A stretch of 64,000 nt of DNA from contig NZ_BMGT01000003.1 of NCBI RefSeq assembly GCF_014640335.1, positions 665,149 to 729,148 on the forward strand. The letters are read 5' to 3'. The DNA is from Edaphobacter dinghuensis (GTDB taxonomy: Bacteria > Acidobacteriota > Terriglobia > Terriglobales > Acidobacteriaceae). Position numbers and translations under genes: made by a program. The number at the start of each line of letters is the position of its first letter. Position 1 is the stretch's first letter. Positions 1 to 7,861 of the stretch are shown here, piece after piece. The notes under the pieces are model-generated. The model did not search any database and was not told the DNA's origin. It saw nothing but the letters and a program-made list of their open reading frames with translations.

Positions 1-1
1 A

Positions 2-1225
2 GGAGGCTATGGATGGTTCTTCGATCGCTTCCAGTACAGTAATGTCCTGCAGACAATTCGCCAGAATGGAATTAATCAGAAGCAATACGTTGTGAAGAAT
101 CCCAATTTTTATGAGAACGCACCATCAGTGGAGTCGCTGAACAACGATCAGGCTGCGCCAACTACCTATCAGCTCTCGCCTCATCTAAAAGCGCCGGTTA
201 ATATGCAGGCCGCAGTCGGGGTAGAGCACCAGTTCGGAAAGATCGCGACCCTCTCTGTCACCTACATCAACTCTCGTGGTGTTCACCAGTTGTACAGCGA
301 CAATATCAATGCATTCCTGCCTGGAACATACGATTCCACCACAGGCACCGGCGTACGCCCCAATGGCATTAACGAGAACCTTTATCAATATCAATCGGGC
401 GGAGTTTACAACCAGAATCAAATCATCACAAGCTTCAATATCCGTGCCAAAAAGCTGACGCTCTTCGGCTTTTATCTCTTCAACAATGCGAAGGCAGATA
501 CTTCTGGTGTAGATTATTTCCCCTCGAACCAGTTTGATCCTGGTGCAGATTATGGCCGATCCACCTTCGATGTGCATCATCGCTTTCTGTTAGGTGGAAA
601 CTATCAGGCTCCCTTTGGTGTCTCGCTAAGCCCGTTTTTGGTTATGGACTCTGGTACACCATTCAACATCACCTTGGGCCAGGATTTAAACGGAGACAAC
701 CAATTCAACGACCGTCCATCCTTCGCTACGGCATCGAGCACCGACGTGATTCAGACCAAGTATGGAAAATTTGATCTGGATCCTGCCTTTGATGCGACAC
801 GCATTCCATACAACTTTGGAAATGGCCCCAGTCAGCTGAGTCTGAATCTGCGCTTGAGTAAATCCATCGGAATCGGCCCAAGAGTGGAGGGAAGAGGCAA
901 TGGTGGAAATAACGGTGGTGGCCCTCCTCCGGGAGGAGGCGGACACGGCGGTGGCCCTGGTGGTGGTCCCGGCGGCGGTCTGGGGCCCGGCGGTTTGAGC
1001 AGCAGCGGCGGCCGCCCTCCCTTTATGGGGCAGGCAGCTCCCAGAAAATATTCGCTGTCCTTCACCGTCATGGGGAGAAATGTGTTCAACAACGTAAATC
1101 TTGCAGCGCCTGTGGGCGTGCTAAGTTCAAATCTCTTTGGCAAATCGAATGCTCTGGCCGGAGGCTTCTTCTCGTCTCCCTCTTCAAACCGCAGCATCGA
1201 TCTGCAAATGATGTTCAACTTCTAA
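2..1225 (+). CDS. TonB-dependent receptor-like outer membrane protein, C-terminal part (5' end outside window)
   Basis: The reading frame is open from the first bases of the window, so this is the C-terminal part of a longer gene. It encodes alternating polar/aromatic beta-strand segments typical of an outer-membrane barrel, for example 'FDVHHRFLLGGNYQAPFG', and ends in 'IDLQMMFNF', a terminal strand with a final Phe as expected for barrel insertion. Acidobacterial Oar-like TonB proteins (carboxypeptidase-regulatory domain, plug, barrel) show the same 'DVHHRF' and 'GRNVFNN' signatures near the C-terminus. One predicted external loop (about residues 265-310 of the visible part) is very rich in Gly and Pro, which is unusual among the receptors here. 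The substrate cannot be told. The plug and N-terminal domain are not visible. Confidence 0.85.
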   Translation, partial: GGYGWFFDRFQYSNVLQTIRQNGINQKQYVVKNPNFYENAPSVESLNNDQAAPTTYQLSPHLKAPVNMQAAVGVEHQFGKIATLSVTYINSRGVHQLYSDNINAFLPGTYDSTTGTGVRPNGINENLYQYQSGGVYNQNQIITSFNIRAKKLTLFGFYLFNNAKADTSGVDYFPSNQFDPGADYGRSTFDVHHRFLLGGNYQAPFGVSLSPFLVMDSGTPFNITLGQDLNGDNQFNDRPSFATASSTDVIQTKYGKFDLDPAFDATRIPYNFGNGPSQLSLNLRLSKSIGIGPRVEGRGNGGNNGGGPPPGGGGHGGGPGGGPGGGLGPGGLSSSGGRPPFMGQAAPRKYSLSFTVMGRNVFNNVNLAAPVGVLSSNLFGKSNALAGGFFSSPSSNRSIDLQMMFNF

Positions 1226-1292
1226 CCTTCATGGAGTCGTAATAGAAGCTCAGACCAACTTTCTTGTTTCTTTCCGAGCTGTCAAAAAAGTA

Positions 1293-1325
1293 CTGTAACC
1301 TTTTGGCTGCCAGGAGATCATATCT
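1293..1325 (+). promoter_or_regulatory. Candidate ECF-sigma promoter for the bufferin operon
   Basis: CTGTAACCT at 1293-1301 is the same nine bases found on the minus strand at 5561-5553 before the DoxX/sigma/anti-sigma operon. GTAACC is a known -35 element type for ECF sigma factors, including SigF of Caulobacter, whose targets include DUF692/DUF2063/DoxX genes. No -10 shared by the two sites is obvious. The 5' leader to the peptide gene at 1478 would be about 150 bases. Confidence 0.5.
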
Positions 1326-1477
1326 GCGGCAGAAGGAAGGGCAGGCGAGCGATCGTCCTGCTCCTTCTCTGGCTCAGGTGCCATCTCCATTGGCGGCCCC
1401 TCATTTGAGGGTCCATATCCATTAATGTTAGCCGGGCATTTTGTCCCGGCTCAACCGCGAAGGAAGGTATCCTCTCT

Positions 1478-1771
1478 ATGAAGAACTCCGCACACTCACT
1501 CGCTCTGGCAGCTGCATTTGCAGGTCTGCTCGGTGGCACGACCGTTCGTCTTCACGCCCAGTCTGTCTCTCCCACAGTTAAGACGGCGACTGCGCAATCC
1601 GCTCAGGCTGGCACGCTTTTGGTGGCAGAGGGAAGCGCACCATTGCCCAAGCACTCCTGCAAGGGCAAGAATGACTGTAAGGGACAAGGCGGCGGCAAGC
1701 ATCCCGGCACCAACTCCTGCAAGGGCAAGGGTGGTTGCGCAACCGATGGTTCCAAGGGAGCCAAAGCTTAG
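1478..1771 (+). CDS. bufA2: BufA2-type bufferin precursor (secreted Cys-rich metal-binding peptide)
   Basis: A 97-residue protein with an N-terminal signal peptide (about residues 1-28, ending 'RLHAQ') and a Lys/Gly-rich C-terminal core. It has four cysteines, at about 61, 67, 81 and 87, in two units 'CKGKNDC' and 'CKGKGGC'. This CKGxxxC pattern is typical of BufA2-like precursors of bufferins, ribosomal peptides whose cysteines are modified by MNIO enzymes and which bind copper in the periplasm. The start has a good ribosome site (AGGAAGG near 1461). The maturase and partner genes follow directly. The assignment rests on motif and context; which cysteines are modified, and which metal is bound, are not visible. 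Confidence 0.85.
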   Translation: MKNSAHSLALAAAFAGLLGGTTVRLHAQSVSPTVKTATAQSAQAGTLLVAEGSAPLPKHSCKGKNDCKGQGGGKHPGTNSCKGKGGCATDGSKGAKA

Positions 1772-1779
1772 TAAACCTG

Positions 1780-1812
1780 ATCTGGAGGTTTGACATGCTC
1801 AGGCCTCCAGAT
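1780..1812 (+). promoter_or_regulatory. Stem-loop between precursor and maturase genes
   Basis: ATCTGGAGG (1780-1788) and CCTCCAGAT (1804-1812) form a perfect 9-bp stem with a 15-base loop, starting 8 bases after the precursor stop codon. No T-run follows, so it is not a classic terminator. It could stabilise the precursor mRNA or partly attenuate transcription, giving more peptide than enzyme. It overlaps a possible TTG start at 1812, which supports the ATG at 1845 for the next gene. Confidence 0.6.
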
Positions 1813-1844
1813 TGATACAAAGCTCTCTTGGTAAAGGTGGTGCA

Positions 1845-2738
1845 ATGCCAGCAAATCGTTTCAACGGATTCACCAACTACGGCGTGGGCATAGGCCTGCG
1901 AGTGCCGCACTACAACCATATCTTTGAGCAGAAGCCCGTCGTCGACTGGTTCGAGATCATCTCAGAAAACTATATGGTCGACGGAGGCCGTCCCCTTCAG
2001 GTTCTCGACGAAATCCTTGAGCGATACCGTGTCGTCCAGCATGGGGTGTCCATGTACTTCGGCTCTGCGCAGCCGCTCAATCGAGATCACCTCAAGCGCC
2101 TGAAAGAACTGACGCGCAGAACCAAGACGCCGTGGTTGTCCGATCACCTCTGCTGGGGTAGCGTCGATGGCCGTTACACCCATGACCTTCTTCCCATTCC
2201 ATACACCTTCGAGGCCGTCAAAACAACGGCAGAGCGCATTCGCCAGGTTCAGGACTTTCTAGAGATTCCAGTTGCCGTCGAAAACGTAAGCAGTTATGCG
2301 GAGTTTCATCAGTCTCAAATGACCGAATGGGAGTTTCTCAACGAGGTCGTCGAGGCAGCAGACTGCGGCATCCTGCTCGATGTCAACAATATCTATGTCT
2401 CGTCGCAAAACCATGGTTTCAATCCAGCGAACTATATCGACAGCATCCCTGCAGAACGTGTTGCCCAGATTCACATCGCCGGGCACTCGAAATTCGAGAA
2501 GTACACTCTGGACACGCATGACCACCCTGTACTCGATCCGGTGTGGGCTCTTTATGCGCGTGCGATTGGCCGCATCGGCGAGACTGCAACCTTGCTCGAA
2601 TGGGACGACAATATCCCCAGCTTCGACGAGGTGCACGCCGAAGCTCTCAAAGCGACACGCTATCTCAACCCCTCAGCTACGTTAGAGAATTCCATGCACT
2701 TCGAACAATCGTTGCGCCATGAGGTGATGCACTCGTGA
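1845..2738 (+). CDS. bufB: MNIO (DUF692) family RiPP maturase, BufB-like
   Basis: A 297-residue cytoplasmic TIM-barrel enzyme of the multinuclear non-haem iron oxidative family (DUF692: MbnB, TglH, ChrH, HvfB/BufB). Metal-ligand motifs visible in order are 'QHGVSMYFG', 'SDHLCW', 'AVENVSSY', 'LLDVNNIYVSSQNHGF', 'QIHIAGH', 'DTHDHPV' and 'LLEWDDNIP', all conserved in the family. Such enzymes oxidise cysteines of a precursor peptide to heterocycles or related groups; here the likely substrate is the Cys-rich peptide encoded just upstream. ATG 1845 is preferred over TTG 1812 because AAGGTGG lies 4 bases before it and the longer start lies in a hairpin arm. It overlaps the next gene by 4 bases, implying translational coupling. 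Confidence 0.9.
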   Translation: MPANRFNGFTNYGVGIGLRVPHYNHIFEQKPVVDWFEIISENYMVDGGRPLQVLDEILERYRVVQHGVSMYFGSAQPLNRDHLKRLKELTRRTKTPWLSDHLCWGSVDGRYTHDLLPIPYTFEAVKTTAERIRQVQDFLEIPVAVENVSSYAEFHQSQMTEWEFLNEVVEAADCGILLDVNNIYVSSQNHGFNPANYIDSIPAERVAQIHIAGHSKFEKYTLDTHDHPVLDPVWALYARAIGRIGETATLLEWDDNIPSFDEVHAEALKATRYLNPSATLENSMHFEQSLRHEVMHS

Positions 2739-3616
2739 ACCTGTTAGAGCTGCAAAGACGCATGGCCGAAGATGTGATGCGGCCACTCACACCCGATCTC
2801 GGCATGCAGAACTCAACAAGTGATGGCACCTCAGTCCATACGCTGGCCGAGAGCTATATCAAACCGAACGATCTTCTCTCTTCCTTCGATCGTCTCGAAA
2901 TCTACAATCGTCAATACTGGTTTCGCGTCATCGGAGCGGTTGCAGAAGACTTTCCCGGGCTGCTCGCTGTCCTCGGCGAGGAAAAATTCGACAAGCTGGT
3001 ACTGGCCTATCTCAAAGAGAACCCGTCAACTTCGTTTACACTCCGCAATCTTGGCGCGAAGCTGCCGCATTGGCTTGAGGACCACTCCGAATTCGCTCCC
3101 CGACGTCACGATCTATTGGTCGATGTGGCGAAGCTCGAATGGGCATACATCGAATCGTTCGACGGAGCCGCCTTCTCTCCTTTATCCGAGCTTGATATCA
3201 GCGGCCTGACGGCTGAGTCCCGTCTATCGTTACAGCCGCATCTCCAGCTATTAGATCTTCGTTATCCCGTGGATAAGCTCATCCTTGCCGTTCATCGCGA
3301 GACCCCTGCCGCAGGAGTTGCAAGCAACGCAGCCTCTGAGCATAAGCACAAGAGCATGAAGCGGCTTCCTGTCATGCGCCGCTCTGCCATTCACCTCGTC
3401 ATCCATCGCTTCGAGAACGAGGTTTACTATAGGCGAATCGACCGCGAAGCATTTCTTCTACTCTCCGCGCTTCAATCAGGAGTTACGATAGGCGCTGCTA
3501 TCGAGACAGCCTTCAGTGACAGCATCTTGTCGGCAACGAAACAGGCACAGAAGATTCAGGAATATTTTGCGCATGCGGCTGGGCTAGGCTGGTTTAGCTT
3601 GTCTGCGAAATCATAG
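2735..3616 (+). CDS. bufC: BufC/HvfC-like partner of the MNIO maturase (DUF2063)
   Basis: A 293-residue protein whose N-terminal domain ('NLLELQRRMAEDVMRPL', then 'LEIYNRQYWFRVIGAVAEDFPG') matches the DUF2063 fold that accompanies MNIO enzymes and is thought to bring the precursor peptide to the maturase. The Pfam name 'putative DNA-binding domain' is historical. The C-terminal half ('VIHRFENEVYYRRIDREAFLLLSALQSG') resembles the winged-helix-like RiPP recognition region of the family. GTG start at 2735 inside the end of bufB; TAG stop at 3614-3616. Its 3' end overlaps by 6 bases the stop of the convergent minus-strand membrane gene. Confidence 0.85.
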   Translation: MNLLELQRRMAEDVMRPLTPDLGMQNSTSDGTSVHTLAESYIKPNDLLSSFDRLEIYNRQYWFRVIGAVAEDFPGLLAVLGEEKFDKLVLAYLKENPSTSFTLRNLGAKLPHWLEDHSEFAPRRHDLLVDVAKLEWAYIESFDGAAFSPLSELDISGLTAESRLSLQPHLQLLDLRYPVDKLILAVHRETPAAGVASNAASEHKHKSMKRLPVMRRSAIHLVIHRFENEVYYRRIDREAFLLLSALQSGVTIGAAIETAFSDSILSATKQAQKIQEYFAHAAGLGWFSLSAKS

Positions 3617-4075
3617 CGAATGGTGAAAGCTAAAGTGCAGATACTCTTCGATCCCAATCAGCACCAGGGTCGCGAGAGACAAAAGCAGTTGCACACGCTC
3701 CAGTCTCAACTTCTTGGGACTCAAAGGCTTTTGCCGCCACTGCGAGGCGGGCCGATTGCGAAGATGACGGACATGCAAAAAGATCGCCAGGTTCATTAAC
3801 GAACCCACAAGCGCGAGTGCAATCATAGGACGCCGAATCCAGGCTGCATGAAAGCGAACGACATCTGCTCCGGCACCAGTCGTCAGCGCAAGCGCGCCGA
3901 TCCCAATTGCGAGACGAAGTCCATTAATTGCGACAACAGCCCCACAGATACTTTGAAGAAGGGCAAAGATAAAACTCGACCACGCGATCGCGCGCCGAGT
4001 TCCATTCACCTCACCTTGCATTAAACGGGTGGATAGATCGTTCGGCTGTGGCGATTGAACAGAATTGATCGGCAT
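3611..4075 (-). CDS. Hypothetical four-helix inner membrane protein
   Basis: A 154-residue protein with four hydrophobic stretches (about 28-48, 52-70, 82-100 and 127-146) separated by short basic loops, so probably an inner-membrane protein. The N-terminal 25 residues are polar. I do not recognise a family. It lies about 80 bases downstream of the anti-sigma gene in the same direction and could be the last gene of the DoxX-sigma-anti-sigma operon. This suggests, but does not prove, a part in the same metal or envelope stress response. It is not required in the bufferin operons I know. Confidence 0.65.
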   Translation of the reverse strand: MPINSVQSPQPNDLSTRLMQGEVNGTRRAIAWSSFIFALLQSICGAVVAINGLRLAIGIGALALTTGAGADVVRFHAAWIRRPMIALALVGSLMNLAIFLHVRHLRNRPASQWRQKPLSPKKLRLERVQLLLSLATLVLIGIEEYLHFSFHHSL

Positions 4076-4155
4076 TAGAGCTCGTTTTCAGAGGGAGTAG
4101 AACCGTAACTCTCCCTCGCATAGGGGCATTTTATACGAGCTACATGCCGACATGC

Positions 4156-4428
4156 TCAATCGCTCTTAGAGGGTGCGGGCCTAATCCCTTCGATTTCTTC
4201 GCTCAGGCGCGCATGCAGGCGCTCGCTGAAGCCCAGTGGCAACTCGAAGGTGCGTTCATCCGCTGTCAGGATCAGGATGTTACGTGTCGAATCGAGGATC
4301 GCCGAGCAGATCTCGCAGTGCTCCAGGTGCTCCTGCACTAACTCCTTCACCTCTGCGGAAAGCGTGTCATCCAGATAACCGGAGATGTGATTCCAGACGT
4401 GCTTGCAATCTATGACCACGGCAGCCAC
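4156..4428 (-). CDS. Zinc-binding anti-sigma factor (ZAS, zf-HC2)
   Basis: A 90-residue protein with 'CKHVWNHISGYLDDTLS' followed by 'HLEHCEIC', the H-x3-C-x2-C zinc motif of ZAS-type anti-sigma factors, giving a Zn site that can sense thiol or metal stress. No transmembrane helix is present after the motif, so it appears to be a soluble anti-sigma factor. It starts inside the sigma gene (19-base overlap), the usual arrangement for a cognate pair kept in stoichiometric balance. It would hold the upstream-encoded ECF factor inactive until metal or thiol stress alters the zinc site. The trigger is inference. Confidence 0.88.
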   Translation of the reverse strand: MAAVVIDCKHVWNHISGYLDDTLSAEVKELVQEHLEHCEICSAILDSTRNILILTADERTFELPLGFSERLHARLSEEIEGIRPAPSKSD

Positions 4429-5048
4429 CTCCGTTTTGGATTCACCTGCTTCAATTGAGGCGCCAGTCGCTTTTGGAGCATCATACGTGCTCGGTGCAGC
4501 CGCACTTTTACCGAGGCGACACTGATGCCCAGTGTCTCTGCCGTTTCATGGATGCTCAGCTCCTCGATATCTCGCAAAATAAACGTCTCTCTGTAGATCA
4601 GCGGAATATCTTCCACCGCCTGCTGCAATAGCTGTCTTACCTCCAGCCGCTCCACCGACTCTGAAGGAATCTCCCTCCAGTCGCGGAGCAGCGCGGGAGA
4701 GACGTGGCCCTGCTCGTCGGAGGGTTCATCCAGTGACTCCATCGGCACTGCGCTCTTGCGGCGAAGGCGGCTGCGCGCCTCATTCAGCGTAATGCTGATG
4801 AGCCATGTGCTGAACTTTGATTCAGCGCGAAAGTTCTTCAGGTTACGAAACGCCTTCAGAAAAGCCTCTTGTGCCACATCCTCCGCATCGGCTTCATTCT
4901 TAAGGAGCGTAAGTGCCATCACATAGACGGTGCGCTCGTAGGGACGAATCAGGGCATGAAACTCATGCGAGTTGCCTCCCAGAATCGAAGCAATCAGCTG
5001 CTCCTCCCCCGGAGTTGTGCCTCTCTCGATCATGGTGTCTCTGTCCAT
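4410..5048 (-). CDS. RNA polymerase sigma-70 factor, ECF subfamily
   Basis: A 212-residue ECF sigma factor. Region 2 spans about residues 28-96 ('NEADAEDVAQEAFLKAFRNL', 'SKFSTWLISITLNEARSRLR'). Region 4 spans about 140-195 ('RETFILRDIEELSIHETAE', 'SVASVKVRLHRAR'). A Ser/Glu/Pro-rich linker of about 40 residues joins them. The gene overlaps doxX upstream and the anti-sigma gene downstream. A CTGTAACCT box precedes both its own operon and the bufferin operon, suggesting autoregulation plus control of the bufferin genes. This resembles SigF-type control of similar genes in Proteobacteria. The promoter assignment is inference. Confidence 0.93.
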   Translation of the reverse strand: MDRDTMIERGTTPGEEQLIASILGGNSHEFHALIRPYERTVYVMALTLLKNEADAEDVAQEAFLKAFRNLKNFRAESKFSTWLISITLNEARSRLRRKSAVPMESLDEPSDEQGHVSPALLRDWREIPSESVERLEVRQLLQQAVEDIPLIYRETFILRDIEELSIHETAETLGISVASVKVRLHRARMMLQKRLAPQLKQVNPKRRWLPWS

Positions 5049-5503
5049 ACCCGATAGCGTCTTGCCAGTATCGCATCCACAGAGATCAATCCTGCGCCAA
5101 ATACCAGCACCATAGCTGACGCGAAGAGAAACGTGTAAGGATCGGCTGCATAGAACTTACCCGGATCGGAGAAGACCGAAAGCAGAGCTTCGCGGTCAGC
5201 AGTCCAGTACGCGGCCAGCATGTTCACCGTCAACACCAGGCCAATCAGCCTTGATCCAAGTCCCAGAATTAAAAGGATTCCTCCAACGAACTCCAGCCCT
5301 GCCACAAAATGTGCAGTCGGTCCGGGGAAAGGGAGATTGAGGCTCGAGAAGAAGTCGGTAACTTTGTCGAGATGGTGCAGCTTCCCCCAGCCCGACTGTA
5401 CCAGTTGCCATCCCCAATACAGCCGAACCAGCAGCAGAAAGGGCGACTGGAGACAGGAGGCCAGCTTTGCAAAGTATGTGTACCATCCGGCTAATCTCTT
5501 CAT
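5030..5503 (-). CDS. DoxX family membrane protein
   Basis: A 157-residue DoxX-like protein with four membrane helices: 'FLLLVRLYWGWQLVQSGWGKL', the 'FVAGLEFVGGILLILGLGSR' helix, 'VLTVNMLAAYWT' and 'FLFASAMVLVFGAGLISVD'. DoxX proteins often sit in bufferin operons and are proposed to act in membrane redox or quinone-linked steps. ATG 5503 is chosen because the ribosome site (GAAGAGGACG) sits directly before it. A longer frame reaching 5629 would run through the candidate promoter at 5561-5553. It is the first gene of the operon and overlaps the sigma gene by 19 bases. Confidence 0.85.
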   Translation of the reverse strand: MKRLAGWYTYFAKLASCLQSPFLLLVRLYWGWQLVQSGWGKLHHLDKVTDFFSSLNLPFPGPTAHFVAGLEFVGGILLILGLGSRLIGLVLTVNMLAAYWTADREALLSVFSDPGKFYAADPYTFLFASAMVLVFGAGLISVDAILARRYRVWTETP

Positions 5504-5529
5504 CGTCCTCTTCTCCGTACTCTGTGCAC

Positions 5530-5561
5530 CGTTAGAGCGTTGAGCGGCAAAGAGGTTACAG
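5530..5561 (-). promoter_or_regulatory. Candidate ECF-sigma promoter for the doxX-sigma-antisigma operon
   Basis: On the minus strand CTGTAACCT lies at 5561-5553, about 50 bases before the DoxX start at 5503. It is identical over nine bases to the site at 1293-1301, and both are followed by a T-rich stretch (TTTT, TCTTT). Together they look like the -35 elements of one ECF regulon. The -10 element is not clear by eye. Confidence 0.5.
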
Positions 5562-5844
5562 GGAATGACTTTTAGCAGAGATCGAGGCTCGACCGCAATT
5601 GGCAAGAAAAGCCGACTCGTTTTCAACAATGATTACAGATATCTGCTACCAAAGTTGTACGGATGAGATTCCCAATACGGGATAGAGTTGGCAGCGTATC
5701 TTTTCATCTTCCTTTACTTGCAACGGCGCCGCCAGAGCACGTGCATTGTATTTTTTATCTGCGGTTTCTCTTCTCCTCGCCCTTTGCAGCAAACACGGTG
5801 ACCTTTAGGTCTGATTCGTATGTGCCTATTTAGGAGTGTGTATT

Positions 5845-7719
5845 TTGAGCCGACTTGGATTCGTGCGTTTAATTCTTTGCTTCGGTGTGCTAGCCTTCAG
5901 TGTCCACGAAGCCTCTGCCCTTGATGTCACTCTGAGCGGCGATGCCAGCGTTAACTCCGCCCATCCGGGCAGTAAATACGGAGCGCTTTCGAACCTGTAT
6001 GTCGGCAATGGCAACACTGCCTTTCTGCAGTTCGATCTGACAGGATTGCCTGTCGGAACGACGGCAGCCCAGGTCTCTCGCGCGACGCTTACCGTCTTCG
6101 TGAATCGAGTGAATACGGCCGGAACGGTAGCGGTGTCCCCGGTAACCTCAAGTTGGCAAGAAGACAACATAAGCTCCTCGATCGCACCGGCGACTGGAAG
6201 CGCGATCGGTAACTTTTCGGTTTCAGTTGCTGGCCAGTTTATTTCTGTCGATGTGACGGCGCAGGTTCAGTCGTGGATCAATACCTCCAACAGCAACTAT
6301 GGGCTCGCACTGACATCGAGCACGGCTAACGCCCTCTTTGATAGCAAAGAAAACGATGAGACCTCTCACCCGGCGCAGCTCGATATCACGCTCGTCAACC
6401 AAGGCCCGCAGGGCATTCAGGGGCTTCAGGGAATTCAGGGGCCTGTTGGACCAATGGGAGCGACTGGCGCACAAGGTGCCACTGGCTTAACCGGAGCAAC
6501 TGGTCCTGCTGGCCCTATCGGACCGATGGGCGTGATCGGAGCTACCGGCCCGCAGGGCCCTCCTGTCACCTTTCGCGGCACATGGGTAAACGCAACCTCC
6601 TATGCGACGGGCGATGCTGTCTTCTATAACGGCTCCAGCTACATCTCTCTGCAAAACGCCAACACGGGCAACCAGCCGAATACAACTCCCGCGCAATGGT
6701 CATTGTTGGCGGAGCAGGGTGCAGCAGGGGCTACAGGGGCGGCTGGCCTTCAAGGCCCGATTGGTCCTCAGGGTATTCAAGGCCTTCAAGGTCCGATTGG
6801 ACCGATTGGCCCTACCGGTGCCGCCGGCATTCAAGGTCCGATCGGCCCTACCGGAACAACCGGGGTTGCTGGCCCCACTGGTGCAACCGGCGCGACCGGA
6901 CCTGCCGGCCCTCAAGGTCCCACAGGTCCGCCAATGAGCTTTGTCGGCACATGGAACAACAGCACAATCTACAACATCGGCAATGCCGTCTACGAAAATG
7001 GCACAAGCTATATTGCGCTGGCAACGAATCTTGGGGTTGACCCGGCAGTAGACGTAGCAGGCAGCGGAGGCACTTGGGCAGTTCTGGCGAAAGCCGGTAG
7101 TGCCGGAACCGTGAGTGTAGGAACCACGGTGACTGGGGCATCAGGAACCTCGGCTTCGGTAACGAATTCGGGAACCAGCTCTGCGGCCATTTTGAACTTC
7201 ACCATTCCGCAAGGCCCAGTCGGTCCAACAGGAGCTATGGGCCCGGCCGGCCCCACCGGTCCTACAGGCCCCGCCGGTCCTGCCGGAGCCAGTGGCAGCG
7301 GAGTGAATGGCGCAATCCTTGCCATGGAGTTCGTCAATCCCGGCACCAATGCGGGTACGACCTTCTTTATGTCACCGCTTTCGCACAGCGGCAGCCCAGC
7401 CACGGCAACTAATAACGCAATTGCAAATGCGACCGAGTCCAACTTCTCTGCCATGCCGGTGGCTTGCACGATGAGCGCCCTGAATGTCGGCGTCAACAAC
7501 TACAACGTCGCGAGCGCCGATACAACAACGATTGGCGTTTATAAAAACGGTGCGGCGACATCAATGACCTGTTCTGTAAGCACGAACGGCAATAGTTCCA
7601 GTTGCCAGGATAAGACGCATACTTTCTCTGCAGCAGGTGGCGACACCATCAGCATCAGCTTTGTCGAAACCAATGCGACTCCCTTCAACAAGGTCACCGT
7701 AGAACTGGTTTGCCAATAG
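5845..7719 (+). CDS. Secreted collagen-like protein with DNRLRE-type N-terminal domain
   Basis: A 624-residue secreted protein. After a signal peptide (about 1-25, ending 'VHEASA'), residues 26-185 form a DNRLRE/CBM96-like beta domain ('[10 protein letters not shown]', '[11 protein letters not shown]'). Then come three blocks of Gly-X-Y repeats (about 187-235, 288-365 and 455-490, e.g. '[19 protein letters not shown]'). They are interrupted by two modules beginning '[20 protein letters not shown]' and '[20 protein letters not shown]', similar to small chitin-binding-like domains. A C-terminal globular domain of about 130 residues has paired Cys. TTG 5845 is preferred: TAGGAG at 5831-5836 is well spaced for it but too close to GTG 5836. 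It is probably a surface fibre or adhesin. The next gene, a tail-collar protein, may work with it. Confidence 0.85.
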   Translation: MSRLGFVRLILCFGVLAFSVHEASALDVTLSGDASVNSAHPGSKYGALSNLYVGNGNTAFLQFDLTGLPVGTTAAQVSRATLTVFVNRVNTAGTVAVSPVTSSWQEDNISSSIAPATGSAIGNFSVSVAGQFISVDVTAQVQSWINTSNSNYGLALTSSTANALFDSKENDETSHPAQLDITLVNQGPQGIQGLQGIQGPVGPMGATGAQGATGLTGATGPAGPIGPMGVIGATGPQGPPVTFRGTWVNATSYATGDAVFYNGSSYISLQNANTGNQPNTTPAQWSLLAEQGAAGATGAAGLQGPIGPQGIQGLQGPIGPIGPTGAAGIQGPIGPTGTTGVAGPTGATGATGPAGPQGPTGPPMSFVGTWNNSTIYNIGNAVYENGTSYIALATNLGVDPAVDVAGSGGTWAVLAKAGSAGTVSVGTTVTGASGTSASVTNSGTSSAAILNFTIPQGPVGPTGAMGPAGPTGPTGPAGPAGASGSGVNGAILAMEFVNPGTNAGTTFFMSPLSHSGSPATATNNAIANATESNFSAMPVACTMSALNVGVNNYNVASADTTTIGVYKNGAATSMTCSVSTNGNSSSCQDKTHTFSAAGGDTISISFVETNATPFNKVTVELVCQ

Positions 7720-7861
7720 CCCTTGCACTTGAGGGCAGAAGCCCGCAACGACGGGCCGAAGTCTAGCAGTATTTCTTCCAGGTCGCTTCACTCAGCCGTC
7801 CCCTTAAAGAGGACACAGGAACGCACCAACAATCACGAGCTGTACAGGAAGGAAAGAGATC

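Noticed and set aside
6400..7300. Repetitive Gly-X-Y coding DNA considered as CRISPR or tandem satellite
   Set aside because: The repeats are codon-level collagen motifs in frame; no equal-length unique spacers.
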